NCBI GenBank assembly: GCA_052390415.1
Contig: JBQTGY010000151.1
Location: 1-31,519, forward strand
Direction of reading: 5' to 3'
Length of the DNA: 31,519 nucleotides
From: JANNWF01 sp052390415
GTDB taxonomy: Bacteria > Pseudomonadota > Gammaproteobacteria > Xanthomonadales > Xanthomonadaceae
In this document: positions 16,789-26,283 of the stretch, one piece after another
Layout: each line of letters opens with the position of its first letter
How positions within the stretch are numbered: position 1 is the first letter of the stretch
Position numbers and translations under genes: made by a program
The notes under the pieces: model-generated
Told to the model about the DNA's origin: nothing
What the model saw: the letters and a program-made list of their open reading frames with translations, nothing else
The model's database searches: none

Positions 16789-16817
16789 ATGATACGGACC
16801 CATCGCGCAACTGTCAC
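16789..16817 (-). promoter_or_regulatory. Probable sigma70 promoter of carAB
   Basis: On the minus strand, -35 GTGACA (16812-16817), a spacer of exactly 17 bp, and -10 TATCAT (16789-16794); each hexamer matches consensus at five of six positions. Transcription would start near 16782, giving a leader of about 107 nt before the carA GTG. No arginine or pyrimidine regulatory site was recognised. Confidence 0.65.
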
Positions 16818-16862
16818 CTTGAAGTTCGCAGCGCCGAACTCGTATCCGGCTGCGAAACTGAT

Positions 16863-17588
16863 TCAAACCTGCCTGACTATCGCTTGCAGAGCGTCCTCCA
16901 GCCGGTATTTGCCCTTGCGTTGCGAAGCCAGCCAGCGCGCCGCAAACAGGGCGCCACGCGCAAATACGTCGCGGTCATAGGCGCGGTGAATCAACTCCAG
17001 CCGCTCGCCAGCACCGCTGAACTGAATGCTGTGCTCGCCCACCGCGTCGCCGGCACGCAGGCTGTGAAACGTCGGTGACTTGCCGTTTCCGGTATTGACG
17101 GCGGCGCCCAGCAGCAAAGCCGTTCCAGATGGCGCGTCGATCTTGCGGTGGTGGTGCAGCTCGACGATGTCGACATCCCATTGCGACAAAGCGGACGCCG
17201 CGCGTTCGACCAAACCGCGCAGCACGGTCACGCCGATGCTGAAGTTGGCCGCCCAAAGCCACGCAATTTCGGCACCTGCAGAATCCAGACGCGCTTGGTC
17301 GGCGTCATTCAAGCCTGTGGTGCCGGACACCAGCGCCGCACCACGCGAGCGACACAGCGCCAGCACGTTGGCGACACCGTTGGGCAGGCTGAAGTCGATG
17401 GCGACATCAAAGGGTGGCGCGTCCGCCAGCGCATCCGCGCCAATCCAGAGACCGGGCGGCAAATCGACTATTGGCGAGCGGCTGACCACCGCCACTGTCT
17501 GCAAAGACGGATCTGCCGCGCTGAGACGCGTGAGCGCGCGGCCCATACGGCCGCTGCCACCATGGATCAACAATCGAATGGGCTTCAT
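16863..17588 (-). CDS. dapB: 4-hydroxy-tetrahydrodipicolinate reductase
   Basis: 241 residues, somewhat shorter than the E. coli enzyme (273). The N-terminal Rossmann motif IHGGSGRMGRAL binds NAD(P)H. The DapB signature ELHHHRKIDAPSGTA gives the catalytic His145/His146, Lys149 and the substrate-binding DAPSGT loop; VSGTTGL and the AANFSIGV segment are also typical. It reduces the DapA product in the diaminopimelate route to lysine and peptidoglycan. It starts at ATG 17588, with no clear Shine-Dalgarno, 55 bp after the diaguanylate cyclase gene, and lies 187 bp before carA, which has its own likely promoter. Confidence 0.96.
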   Translation of the reverse strand: MKPIRLLIHGGSGRMGRALTRLSAADPSLQTVAVVSRSPIVDLPPGLWIGADALADAPPFDVAIDFSLPNGVANVLALCRSRGAALVSGTTGLNDADQARLDSAGAEIAWLWAANFSIGVTVLRGLVERAASALSQWDVDIVELHHHRKIDAPSGTALLLGAAVNTGNGKSPTFHSLRAGDAVGEHSIQFSGAGERLELIHRAYDRDVFARGALFAARWLASQRKGKYRLEDALQAIVRQV

Positions 17589-17643
17589 GCCATCACGCTA
17601 GCGGACTCTGCATCACGCATGCAAACCCTGGGTGTCTGAAGCG

Positions 17644-20574
17644 TCACTCGCCCGGATCACTTTCCACTCGATTACGTCCCGCTTGTTTGGCGCGGTAAAG
17701 CGCCGCGTCGGCACGGGCCACACTCGCCTCAGGCTCGGACTGCGCATCAGGAACACCGCTGGCAACACCGATGGAAACGGTCACGCCAATTTCCGCAGCG
17801 GCCACTTCGCTGCGCATGCGTTCCGCCAGCTCCTGTGCCACCGCAAGCGAGGCGCCGGGCAAGATCACGAGGAACTCCTCGCCACCAAACCGTCCGAGCA
17901 AATCCTCTGATCGACGCAGACATCGCAGCAGCGTGTTGGTCAATCGTCGTAGCACCTCGTCGCCGGCCAAATGACCATGGCGATCATTGTAGGCCTTGAA
18001 GCGATCCGCATCGATCGCCAGGATTCCCAACGGCCGCTCACGCTCCACACATTGGGCATGTACATCGGCCAGGTAAAGATCGATTCGTCGGCGGTTGCTG
18101 ATGCCGGTCAGGCCATCGACATGAGCCATCTCATCCAATCGGCGATTGGCCTCGGCCAGAGCCTTGGTGCGCTCAGCGACGGTGGATTCCAGTTGCTGGG
18201 TTTGTTCCACCAGGCGCTGCGTTCGACGCGCAACCACCACCCGAAGGATCACCAGGGCGGCGATGACCAACAGCAGCAACCACACGGTTCGCGCCCACCA
18301 GGTCTCGTGCCACGCCGGCGCAATCACCAACTTGAACGGACGAATGGCACTGACGCGGCCCTCGGCATCGCGTGCTTGCGCCTCAAATTGGTAGCTGCCG
18401 GCGTTCAGCCCAAAGTAGGAATACCCGTCCTCCTCGTTCCACTCGGAAAATTCGCTCTCGTAACCCAACAAGCGAGCGCGATACTGTCGGCCTTTGGGTC
18501 GATTGAGGTCGGCCAGGGCATATCGGAAATCCACGGCGTAGGCGCCAGATTCGATATTCAACTCCGATGTCCCATCGATGGGCAGGCGCACACGAGCGCC
18601 GTCTGCACCGAACTGGGTGATCCGCCGCAACTGGATCACCGCCGGAATATCCGCACTCTGTGCACGCCCCGGCTGGTGAATGACCAACGCTCCGTCGCTG
18701 ACGAAAATGGCCTCACCATCATCGCCGAGCGTATGCCGACGAAATGCGCCGCGACGCAGTCGGCGTGAAGGCAGCTCGATCCACTGCGAGCCATCGGTGG
18801 AGAACATCAAACGGCTTTCACTGAACGCCCAATGGTTGCCGTCGGCGCCAGCAAACACCCGCGTCCACAATTCGTCGACCTGGCGCAGGGCGCCAAGATT
18901 TCCCATGGACAAGGATTGGAACTGATCTCCCCTGCGCTCGAACAGCCCGCTGCTGGTCGACGCAAGCACGCGTCCACCGGGTAGTTGGAACACGCTGGCG
19001 CGATTCTCGCCGCCATAGCGAATCCCCGTTTCCTCAGCAATGAGCGTTGACACCTGCCAATCACCTTGTGGGGTCCGCAGATACTGACGCAATCCATGCC
19101 GCTCGCTGCCGGCCAAAACCTCGTCCGCCGATATCTCGACCACCGAATTGATGCGTTGCGCCGTTTCCGGCGCAGGCAGCGCCGCCAGCGTGGGGCCTGA
19201 GTCACGCAACTCAAGGATCCGCAAACCATCTTCGCCGGAGACATAGACCCGCGAGGAATCCAGCGTTGAACGATGAAACTCGCGGGGATAGGCCAACTCC
19301 TGGCTGATGGGAACTGTCTGCCCGCCTTCGAGCAACAACAAGCGATGCGATGACGCCAACACGGCACGCTGCGTATCCAGGGGCAACAAGTCGTGCATGA
19401 ACGCGGGATCGGAAAAACTGGAGCGCTCCGCAAATCGTAGACCGACCCCGGCACTCAGCGCTGGCAACGCGCCCGCACTCGTCAGCAGGTAGTCGGTCTG
19501 ATTCCACGTCGCCATCCCGTGCAAGGCGCCAACCGCGCCTTGTGACTCGTCAACGACGGTCAGCGCACTAGGCCAGGTGATGTGATGAAAGCCGCGACTG
19601 CCCGCCACGATGGCCCCGCCCGGGATGGCCTTGACGCCACCGAGAAAGCCAAACTCCAACCGAATCTCGACAAACTCGCTCAAGTCGGGCGCGACGATCA
19701 CCACCGTGCCCTCGCTTGATGCCAATGCCAGCGAACCATCATCCAGGCGGTCCGCGTGCTCAAAATTGGTGGATGGCGCCATGCCCGCAGGCCTCACGGC
19801 GGGCATTGCGCCATCAGGACTCAGCCGCCACCATTCACCGGGCGCACCAGAACTTAGCCAGGTGCGTTCGGAACCACCCAACGGCAACAAGGTGTGGATG
19901 AGATCCTTTAGCTCCGACGTGCCGGGCACAGGCTGCCAGTCGTCATCTTGCAGACGACGGAACCCCTCACCGCGAAACTGCAGCCAGGTCTCGCCATTGC
20001 GAAACGCGATCTCGCCGAAGCGATCTGGATGGTGCCAATGTCGCACGACGCCGGTGTCGGGGTGCCAACGGAACACATCGCGCAGGGCGCGGAAATAAAT
20101 GCCATCTGGACTGACGATGATGTCCCAGATGTCAGCGAACGCGCGTCCTTGCAGGGCGTCGGCGAAAAGCGGGGTGAGGTCGTGAAAGCGGCGTTGCCCA
20201 TCTGCCTGCAGCACCAACTCACCAAACGCGCCATAACCACCGACAAACAAGCGGTCACCGATGGCGAGCAGATCGCGAGCGGTCTTTTCGGCACCGATGG
20301 GCAGGGTTGTCCACGACTCGCCGTCGTATTCGAGCACACCCGACTCGTGGCCCAGATACACAATGCCGCGGCTGTCGCGCTCGATCTGAAACACCAGCCC
20401 GTCGTTCTCACCCTCAATGGCAAAACTGACGTGCGGTGGTGCGCCTATTCGTTCTGCCGCCAACGCCTGCATGGACAGCACGGCCAGGACAAGGTATCCC
20501 GCTGCCCGCAGTCGGGTGCCGAGCCAAGACACACTCGCTTGCCGGTTACGCAGGACTGCTGAAACATCACTCAT
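17644..20574 (-). CDS. Periplasmic beta-propeller / Y_Y_Y sensor diguanylate cyclase
   Basis: 976 residues from ATG 20574; an in-frame GTG at 20589 is possible, but neither has a clear ribosome site. N-terminal signal or anchor: LGTRLRAAGYLVLAVLSMQALAAE. Then a two-component-regulator type beta-propeller (FQIERDSRGIVYLGHESGVL and later blades), a Y_Y_Y domain (SAYAVDFRYALADLN-like strands and SYQFEAQARDAEGRVS), one membrane helix (about 762-781, VWLLLLVIAALVILRVVV), a short coiled coil, and a GGDEF domain. The active site is intact (GGEEF 897-901), with an RxxD inhibitory site RSED (888-891) five residues before it, predicting product feedback. It would sense a periplasmic ligand and make cyclic di-GMP in the cytoplasm. 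It has GGDEF only and no EAL. Confidence 0.9.
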   Translation of the reverse strand: MSDVSAVLRNRQASVSWLGTRLRAAGYLVLAVLSMQALAAERIGAPPHVSFAIEGENDGLVFQIERDSRGIVYLGHESGVLEYDGESWTTLPIGAEKTARDLLAIGDRLFVGGYGAFGELVLQADGQRRFHDLTPLFADALQGRAFADIWDIIVSPDGIYFRALRDVFRWHPDTGVVRHWHHPDRFGEIAFRNGETWLQFRGEGFRRLQDDDWQPVPGTSELKDLIHTLLPLGGSERTWLSSGAPGEWWRLSPDGAMPAVRPAGMAPSTNFEHADRLDDGSLALASSEGTVVIVAPDLSEFVEIRLEFGFLGGVKAIPGGAIVAGSRGFHHITWPSALTVVDESQGAVGALHGMATWNQTDYLLTSAGALPALSAGVGLRFAERSSFSDPAFMHDLLPLDTQRAVLASSHRLLLLEGGQTVPISQELAYPREFHRSTLDSSRVYVSGEDGLRILELRDSGPTLAALPAPETAQRINSVVEISADEVLAGSERHGLRQYLRTPQGDWQVSTLIAEETGIRYGGENRASVFQLPGGRVLASTSSGLFERRGDQFQSLSMGNLGALRQVDELWTRVFAGADGNHWAFSESRLMFSTDGSQWIELPSRRLRRGAFRRHTLGDDGEAIFVSDGALVIHQPGRAQSADIPAVIQLRRITQFGADGARVRLPIDGTSELNIESGAYAVDFRYALADLNRPKGRQYRARLLGYESEFSEWNEEDGYSYFGLNAGSYQFEAQARDAEGRVSAIRPFKLVIAPAWHETWWARTVWLLLLVIAALVILRVVVARRTQRLVEQTQQLESTVAERTKALAEANRRLDEMAHVDGLTGISNRRRIDLYLADVHAQCVERERPLGILAIDADRFKAYNDRHGHLAGDEVLRRLTNTLLRCLRRSEDLLGRFGGEEFLVILPGASLAVAQELAERMRSEVAAAEIGVTVSIGVASGVPDAQSEPEASVARADAALYRAKQAGRNRVESDPGE

Positions 20575-20690
20575 GGCTGCTGGAGACACCGCCGGTTTGC
20601 TCGTCCATCGGCATTAACCCACATCGACCGGTCACATCCAAACGCGGCCGCACGGAAGCGCCGGCAAGTTTCACCAATCCTTACAGACGC

Positions 20691-23600
20691 TCAATGCGCC
20701 GTCAGCGCCAGCAGCAGCGGTGTCGCGCCGGGCGCTCGCAATTCGACCGCGGTGACGACTTGCTCGGTGTCTGGGGCGTCCACCCGTATCAAATACACCA
20801 ATAACTGCTGGCTACCGCCCCCGCGCAAACGCGACTCGGCGCTACGCAGCACCAGGGCGACATCGGCGCGCGGTTGGTGATTGCGTTTGGCCGAGTGAAT
20901 GTCGCCGTCATAGGTTGTTGGAACGTCCAGCGTTTGCTCGGCTATCACTTCGCCTTTGGCGTTCAGCCACGCCAAGCGCAGGCCATCCGCCTTCGCCACT
21001 TGCTGATTGGTGATCAACAGGCTCAGCGCTTTCACTGTTTTGGTTGGCAGGGCAATGGGACCACTCCTGGAAGCAAAACTCGCTGCACCCAAGGCCATGC
21101 CTTGAGGTGCCAACTGAATGGCCGGCCCAAGCTCAAAATCGATGCCCCGCAAACGCAACAAGCCACGCGGCCAACTCGCGCTGTCGGTGATGCCCAAGCC
21201 GCGTCGGCTGCCCTGGAACCATTGCCGCTCAGGCACGTTGGCATGGTCGCGCAGATCAATCTGCGCAGCAGCAGCGTGCGGATGTCGGGCAGACGAGAGG
21301 CGTGCGTTCGCTGCGGAAGCGATCGGCAATCCGGGATCACGCGTTTGCCGCTCGGCAACGCTGGCCGCAACGGTCAACTGGTCACGGCTCGGCACCAGGT
21401 CTTCCGATTCGTGCTGCAAGCTGAGCAGCGGGCGGGGGTCGGAGGTTATCCGCAGTGCGGACAGGTATCCGAAATGACTGCGCGCGTGAATCCGCTCGCC
21501 ATTGGCACTGAAGGCGAGACTGGCCAAACTGTCGGTACTCAGCAACCCCAGTTCGCGCCGCGCCTCAAGTGGCTGTCGCTTGTGCAAATCGAACAGACGA
21601 AATGCATCTGCTTCGCCCAACGCTGCCCAACGTCGATCCGGACTGAGTGCCACCGCTTCGCCCCACTCCACGCCAAGATCGGTCAGCTCGTAGCGCTTTC
21701 CCTGGCTATAGATTGCCGGCCGAGGTCCGTGTGCAAGCCAGCCATACCCGATATCGAATATCCGAATGTGCGCGGAAGGCGTCGCCACCACCGCCAGCTG
21801 ACTGACCTCGCCGGATTCATTCCAACGCCGATGTTCGATGCTGGCCGGCAAGATCAGGCTGCGATCACTGCTGGCGATCAGAAGCTCCGAATCATCGGCG
21901 CCGGCGAAATTGACATCGCTGACGTTGAGTCGCTCACCGTCGATGGTGAGCGAGGCAAGCAATCGGCCATCATCAATGTGTCGCAGCTCGACGACCCTGC
22001 CTTGCCAGTGGGCGATGTAACGGCCACTGGCGGCCATGCGCAGGCCCGCCGGCAATCCCTCGGTTTGCGTTGGCGCGGCCAACCAACGTTTGCTGGCCAG
22101 GTCCACGGTTCGCCACCAAATTTGCAATGCACCGTGCTCGCTGATCCAGCCGACGTGCGCCACGGCGCGCCCGCTTGGCACCAACAAGAATTGTGCACTC
22201 GCGGGCAGTTCAAGCTCGGACACGCTGCCCGTGGACATCGATGCGTGGCTGTCGACCACGAGCAATTTGCGGCCAGCCGCCATCGCCCAGTAGCGACCAT
22301 CAGCCGTCCCGGCAAGCAAATTTGGGTGTTCAGGCAATCCGACTTCCGAAGCTGGCTGAGTATCGGTCGCAGCCAATATCAGACGGTTCGACGTGGTTCT
22401 GCCTTGACGGTCGGCGACCAGCGCGCCGGGGTCGCCGACCAACGCGTCCTCGCCTTGCTCTGCAAAGCCCGTGCTTGGCAAGCGAAATAGCTTGACCTCG
22501 CCCTCGCTACCCTGTGTTGCCAGCAGTGCGCGCCCCGCGTGCAGCGCCGTCGCGTGGTAACCGGCGATCGTGCCGCGATGACGCAACACGCTGGTGGCGG
22601 GCGATTGCAGCAATCTTCCTGCGTCTTCCAATAACCGCCACAACACCGCTCGCCCGTCATTGGCGAGCAGCCAATGTGAGGATGCGTCGTAAATGGAGGC
22701 GCCGATGCGCTCGCCACCGCTGCGCAAGGGACGGCTCAACCAGCGTCGCTGCTGCAGATCAAACAGGCGAACACTGCCGCCATTGCTACTCACCGCCAAC
22801 ACCGATCCGCTGAAGCTCAGGTCGCCCAAAGCCAGCTCGCCGGCATCCAACACGCTATGCCGTTGCCCTAGTTGCAAGTCATGGAGCTGCAGTTCGCCGC
22901 CGGCACTGCCCAATGCCAACCAACGACCACTGACGTCGACGTTCCAGCTGCTCAACTCGGTGCCATCGGCGAAGGAAAACGTGGTGCGCGCGTCGTCGCT
23001 CGGATCCGGGCCCTCGAGACCCAGCAAACTGACCTTGGAGAATCCCTGATCGGCGCATGCCATCTGATCGCGATCGGGAATCAACAGACAATTACCGACC
23101 GCGGCATGAGGGAAGTATTTCCCCACTGCCTGCCAAGGATCGACCGACCACACCTGCATACCGTGTCGGGAGTCGCGAAGCAGCGCGCGTTTGCCATCAA
23201 AGCTGTAGGTGATTGCGGTTGCGTCCTTGAACGCCGCCGGCGGCGCAGTAAGAGTCCCATCGCGCAAATCCACCCGATGCATGAAGCTGGTATCGGGCCG
23301 CGCAACGCCGGAGCTGCCGCTGGGAAACAGCAACATGTGGCGACCGTCAGCGGCAGGCAACATCCGGCCGACAAAGCTGGGGCCCCACGGGGTGGGCGGT
23401 ATGGGCGGACGAATGCGCCAGCGTTCGCCACGGCCTTCCACCTCCAACGCCACCACATCGCCGCCGCGCAGACCCGCCAGCAACAGGTCCCCACCTTCAG
23501 CAAACGCCAACGAGCGTCCTTCATCCGCAAACGTCCAACTGGATATTTGCCGCGGGGACGCCTCCAACATCAGCCGAATGCGACGGCGATCAACCTCGAT

Positions 23601-24818
23601 GTCGGCGGCACTGTCTGTTGCTTCTGCCTCGGCCACATTGGCAACCAGACCGGGCAAGCCGGCCAACGCATCGCCACGCTCAGCCGCGGCCAATGCAGTG
23701 GCTCGACGCGCATCCCACAGGGTGCTTTGGGCCAGCGTTCGGCTGGCGTCGGACTGTAACCACAGCACGGTGGTTCCGGCCAAGCCGCTGAGCAGTGCCA
23801 GCAGCAGCCCCGCGGCCAGCACAGCGGCGCGAGGTTCGCGTCGCGCCCAGCCGCGCAAACGTTCCCATGGCGCCTGATGGCGCACGCTGACCGGTCGGCC
23901 ATCCAGAAATCGCTGCAAGTCATCCGCCAGAGCGCGGGCGCTGGCGTAGCGATCAGCGGGATCACGCTGCAAACACTTGTTGCAAATGGCATCGAGATCC
24001 GCGGCGACGGCCACCCCACGCGTTCGTGCGGGCTCCACCTGCCAGCGCAACTCGGTGCTTTCCGCAGCTTCGTCCAGCGGCGGCTGACCGGTGAGCAAGG
24101 CATACAGAATTCCACCAAGACCCCAGACGTCGGTGGCGGCAGAAAGCTGGCGAGGATCACCCTTGGACTGCTCCGGTGCCATATACGCCGGCGTGCCGGC
24201 AACCACGGTGTCGCCTGCGCCCTCGGCTGCTTCCCCTACCCTTCGGGCCAGCCCGAAGTCGCTGACTTGCGGCTCGCCGCGTTCGTCGATCAGCACATTG
24301 CCTGGCTTCAAGTCCAGATGCAGGATGCCGACCTGGTGCGCGTACTGCACCGCTTCGGCCACCGTGCGCATCAAACTGGCGACGACGGCAGGCGCGGGAT
24401 TGGGATTGCGCTTGAGCCATTGCCGCAGGGTCGGGCCACGCACCAGGCTCATCGAGAAGTAGTAGAGATTTTCGTAGCTGCCGATTTCGTACACCGGGAC
24501 GATGTTCGGATGCTGCAACTGGCTGGCGTGGCGCGCTTCAGTGCGAAAGCGCGAGATCAACACCTCGGCCGAAAACGGATCGAATGACAACAGCTTGAGC
24601 GCAACCTCGCGATCCAGACTGACCTGTCGCGCGCGGTACACCACGCCCATGCCACCGGTGCCGATCTTTTCCAACAACTGGTAGTCGCCGAAGCGACTGT
24701 CGGTGGGATCGTCGAGGTTGAGCTCGGCCGCACGACGCAGTCGCGCCCACTGACTGATCTGCTGGGTCGGTTCGTCGAACTGACCCTCATCCGTGAATGC
24801 AGGGTCGACGGCGGTCAC
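20691..24818 (-). CDS. Membrane Ser/Thr protein kinase with large WD40-like C-terminal region (non-RD, HLD)
   Basis: 1375 residues. The kinase domain (about 44-305) has a Gly-rich loop KIGTGGMGVVYRA, Lys75 (VALKLL), Glu94, a catalytic loop HLDLKPGNVL (167-176), DFG (187-189) and APE (214-216). The Arg of the usual HRD is Leu168. One membrane helix (about 331-353, AAVLAAGLLLALLSGLAGTT) is followed by a long propeller region (about 400-1190) and a C-terminal beta-sandwich (about 1200-1375) with IDLRDHANVP and LLRLRGIDFELGPAIQL, similar to tails of other kinase-WD40 proteins. Kinase inside and propeller in the periplasm is the expected topology. The start is GTG 24818, overlapping the stop of the upstream propeller gene as GTGA; the frame stays open to ATG 24968, but that would overlap the upstream gene by about 150 bp. 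Substrates are unknown. Confidence 0.9.
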   Translation of the reverse strand: MTAVDPAFTDEGQFDEPTQQISQWARLRRAAELNLDDPTDSRFGDYQLLEKIGTGGMGVVYRARQVSLDREVALKLLSFDPFSAEVLISRFRTEARHASQLQHPNIVPVYEIGSYENLYYFSMSLVRGPTLRQWLKRNPNPAPAVVASLMRTVAEAVQYAHQVGILHLDLKPGNVLIDERGEPQVSDFGLARRVGEAAEGAGDTVVAGTPAYMAPEQSKGDPRQLSAATDVWGLGGILYALLTGQPPLDEAAESTELRWQVEPARTRGVAVAADLDAICNKCLQRDPADRYASARALADDLQRFLDGRPVSVRHQAPWERLRGWARREPRAAVLAAGLLLALLSGLAGTTVLWLQSDASRTLAQSTLWDARRATALAAAERGDALAGLPGLVANVAEAEATDSAADIEVDRRRIRLMLEASPRQISSWTFADEGRSLAFAEGGDLLLAGLRGGDVVALEVEGRGERWRIRPPIPPTPWGPSFVGRMLPAADGRHMLLFPSGSSGVARPDTSFMHRVDLRDGTLTAPPAAFKDATAITYSFDGKRALLRDSRHGMQVWSVDPWQAVGKYFPHAAVGNCLLIPDRDQMACADQGFSKVSLLGLEGPDPSDDARTTFSFADGTELSSWNVDVSGRWLALGSAGGELQLHDLQLGQRHSVLDAGELALGDLSFSGSVLAVSSNGGSVRLFDLQQRRWLSRPLRSGGERIGASIYDASSHWLLANDGRAVLWRLLEDAGRLLQSPATSVLRHRGTIAGYHATALHAGRALLATQGSEGEVKLFRLPSTGFAEQGEDALVGDPGALVADRQGRTTSNRLILAATDTQPASEVGLPEHPNLLAGTADGRYWAMAAGRKLLVVDSHASMSTGSVSELELPASAQFLLVPSGRAVAHVGWISEHGALQIWWRTVDLASKRWLAAPTQTEGLPAGLRMAASGRYIAHWQGRVVELRHIDDGRLLASLTIDGERLNVSDVNFAGADDSELLIASSDRSLILPASIEHRRWNESGEVSQLAVVATPSAHIRIFDIGYGWLAHGPRPAIYSQGKRYELTDLGVEWGEAVALSPDRRWAALGEADAFRLFDLHKRQPLEARRELGLLSTDSLASLAFSANGERIHARSHFGYLSALRITSDPRPLLSLQHESEDLVPSRDQLTVAASVAERQTRDPGLPIASAANARLSSARHPHAAAAQIDLRDHANVPERQWFQGSRRGLGITDSASWPRGLLRLRGIDFELGPAIQLAPQGMALGAASFASRSGPIALPTKTVKALSLLITNQQVAKADGLRLAWLNAKGEVIAEQTLDVPTTYDGDIHSAKRNHQPRADVALVLRSAESRLRGGGSQQLLVYLIRVDAPDTEQVVTAVELRAPGATPLLLALTAH

Positions 24819-26056
24819 GTGGTGGCGCTGGTTGGCCCTGCGAATACGTAGACGGTGCCATTGTCGCTGCCGCCCACAACCAACGATCCATCGGCCGACA
24901 GCTTGATCGGCCAACTCATGTCCGATGTCGGGAAGGTCCACAGCGGCGCGCCATCCATTGAACGCCACAAATAAAAGCAGCCCGGTGTGTTGTCGGGATG
25001 ACCGTCAGCGAGCGCAACCCAGGCGCCGGCGGAATCCATGCTCACCGAGTTGGGCGAATGTGCGGTCGTCGCCTGCCAGTACATCGCGGCGTTGTTGTAC
25101 TTGCTGGCGTAGTAGGCGACCACGCCGCCGGTCGGTGTATTGCCCGCGCTGGCGATGAACATGCCGTTTTCGCTGCAAGCGACTCCGTAGATTGTGGTGG
25201 CGCCACCGGGAATCGCTGCCTGCCAGATCGATGCCGGGTTTTGCAGAAACTGCGCCACGTCGATCGCATACAGGATGCCGCTGTTGGCACCGACGTAGGC
25301 GTGCTGACCATCCGCCGACAGCGCGGCAAAGTGCAAGTAGGCGGAGTTGGGAAGTTGCCAACGCACCGCTGCGCCGGCGACGCCGTTGCTGATCGGAAAC
25401 AGGATGATCTCGCCGTGGTAACTGCCTATCAGTCCGGTTGCACCGGCGGAGTCCAACGCCGTCACCAACGCCGTGTCGCCGCTGGCAGTCAAGCCGATCA
25501 TGCTCGGCGTGCCGTTGAAGCTGCCGTCACTGGCCTTGGCAAACAGATAGCCTTGGTCGGCGCCGGCCAAAAGCAAGCTGGCATCGGCATTCAAGGCGAC
25601 GATGTTGCCGCGTGATGGCAGTGTGTAGAACAGCAAAGAATCGCCGGTCGCGACGTCATAAGCCGCGATGAAGCCCTGATAGCTGGGTGTGCCGCTGTAC
25701 CAACCACAGCTGGCAACGGTCGAACCATCTGCTGACGCGTCCACCCAATAAACGCCTTGCCAACCCGCGAACTCTGCCTGCATCAGCAAATTGCCGGCGC
25801 GATTCCATACGTAGGTGCCGAAGGTGCCGTATTCGCTGGTTGCCGATTCAGCCGCACTGATCCGACTGGCCGCGACGCGCGCCTCCTGCTTCAGAGAGGC
25901 ATTGGCCGCGGCTGGCGTCGACGAAGTGCCACCGTAGGTATGAAAGAAGGTGCCGGCGACGACCACCCCTCCATTTGCTGAAGTAGCCACAGAGTTGATG
26001 TAGTAGCCGGTGTGCGGAACCTTCTGCCACAGCGGTACAGCAACGGGCGTAGTCAT
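24815..26056 (-). CDS. Cytoplasmic seven-repeat beta-propeller (WD40/quinoprotein-like) protein coupled to the kinase
   Basis: 413 residues with no signal peptide or membrane helix. About seven repeats of a 'VxxSADGxxVxxGxxxG' type are visible: SVATSANGGVVVAGT, VDASADGSTVASCGW, VALNADASLLLAGADQG, FAALSADGQHAYVGANSG, GVACSENGMFIASAG, VSMDSAGAWVALADG and IKLSADGSLVVGGSDNG. This predicts a closed seven-bladed propeller, generally a protein-interaction platform. Its TGA overlaps the kinase GTG (GTGA), so the two are very probably translated in step, and the protein is a candidate kinase partner or substrate. ATG 26056 has a weak AGAGG about 11 bp upstream. I do not recognise a named family. Confidence 0.8.
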   Translation of the reverse strand: MTTPVAVPLWQKVPHTGYYINSVATSANGGVVVAGTFFHTYGGTSSTPAAANASLKQEARVAASRISAAESATSEYGTFGTYVWNRAGNLLMQAEFAGWQGVYWVDASADGSTVASCGWYSGTPSYQGFIAAYDVATGDSLLFYTLPSRGNIVALNADASLLLAGADQGYLFAKASDGSFNGTPSMIGLTASGDTALVTALDSAGATGLIGSYHGEIILFPISNGVAGAAVRWQLPNSAYLHFAALSADGQHAYVGANSGILYAIDVAQFLQNPASIWQAAIPGGATTIYGVACSENGMFIASAGNTPTGGVVAYYASKYNNAAMYWQATTAHSPNSVSMDSAGAWVALADGHPDNTPGCFYLWRSMDGAPLWTFPTSDMSWPIKLSADGSLVVGGSDNGTVYVFAGPTSATT

Positions 26057-26283
26057 CGTATGCGAGGCCTCTATGCCTGCCTTTCAGGCCGCTCGATCCT
26101 GCCATATTCAGCCCCCTCGCGCTGCGAAATGACGGTGACCATTCCAGCACGCGTCGCGCGACCATTGACTCGCCACAATTACTGAACCGAACCTCGCTCG
26201 CCAACTCTTTTCGGCGCGTCCCTGAGGGAAACCACCCAGTGTCGGCTTGACAGTGCAACCGGGCGGGCGCGTTACTGCCTGCC
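26057..26283. other. Divergent intergenic region between the propeller-kinase operon and the FG-GAP gene
   Basis: 227 bp that must hold promoters for both directions. TTGACT at about 26163-26168 could be a plus-strand -35, but no good -10 follows at 16-18 bp. No operator-like palindrome, terminator or small gene was identified. Confidence 0.4.

Noticed and set aside
20874..22490. 538-residue plus-strand ORF opposite the kinase gene
   Set aside because: Antisense shadow of the propeller part of the kinase in high-GC DNA; no domain, no ribosome site.
24819..24968. ATG 24968 as the start of the kinase
   Set aside because: It would overlap the upstream propeller gene by about 150 bp and encode Arg/Gln-rich sequence; GTG 24818 gives the compact GTGA coupling.
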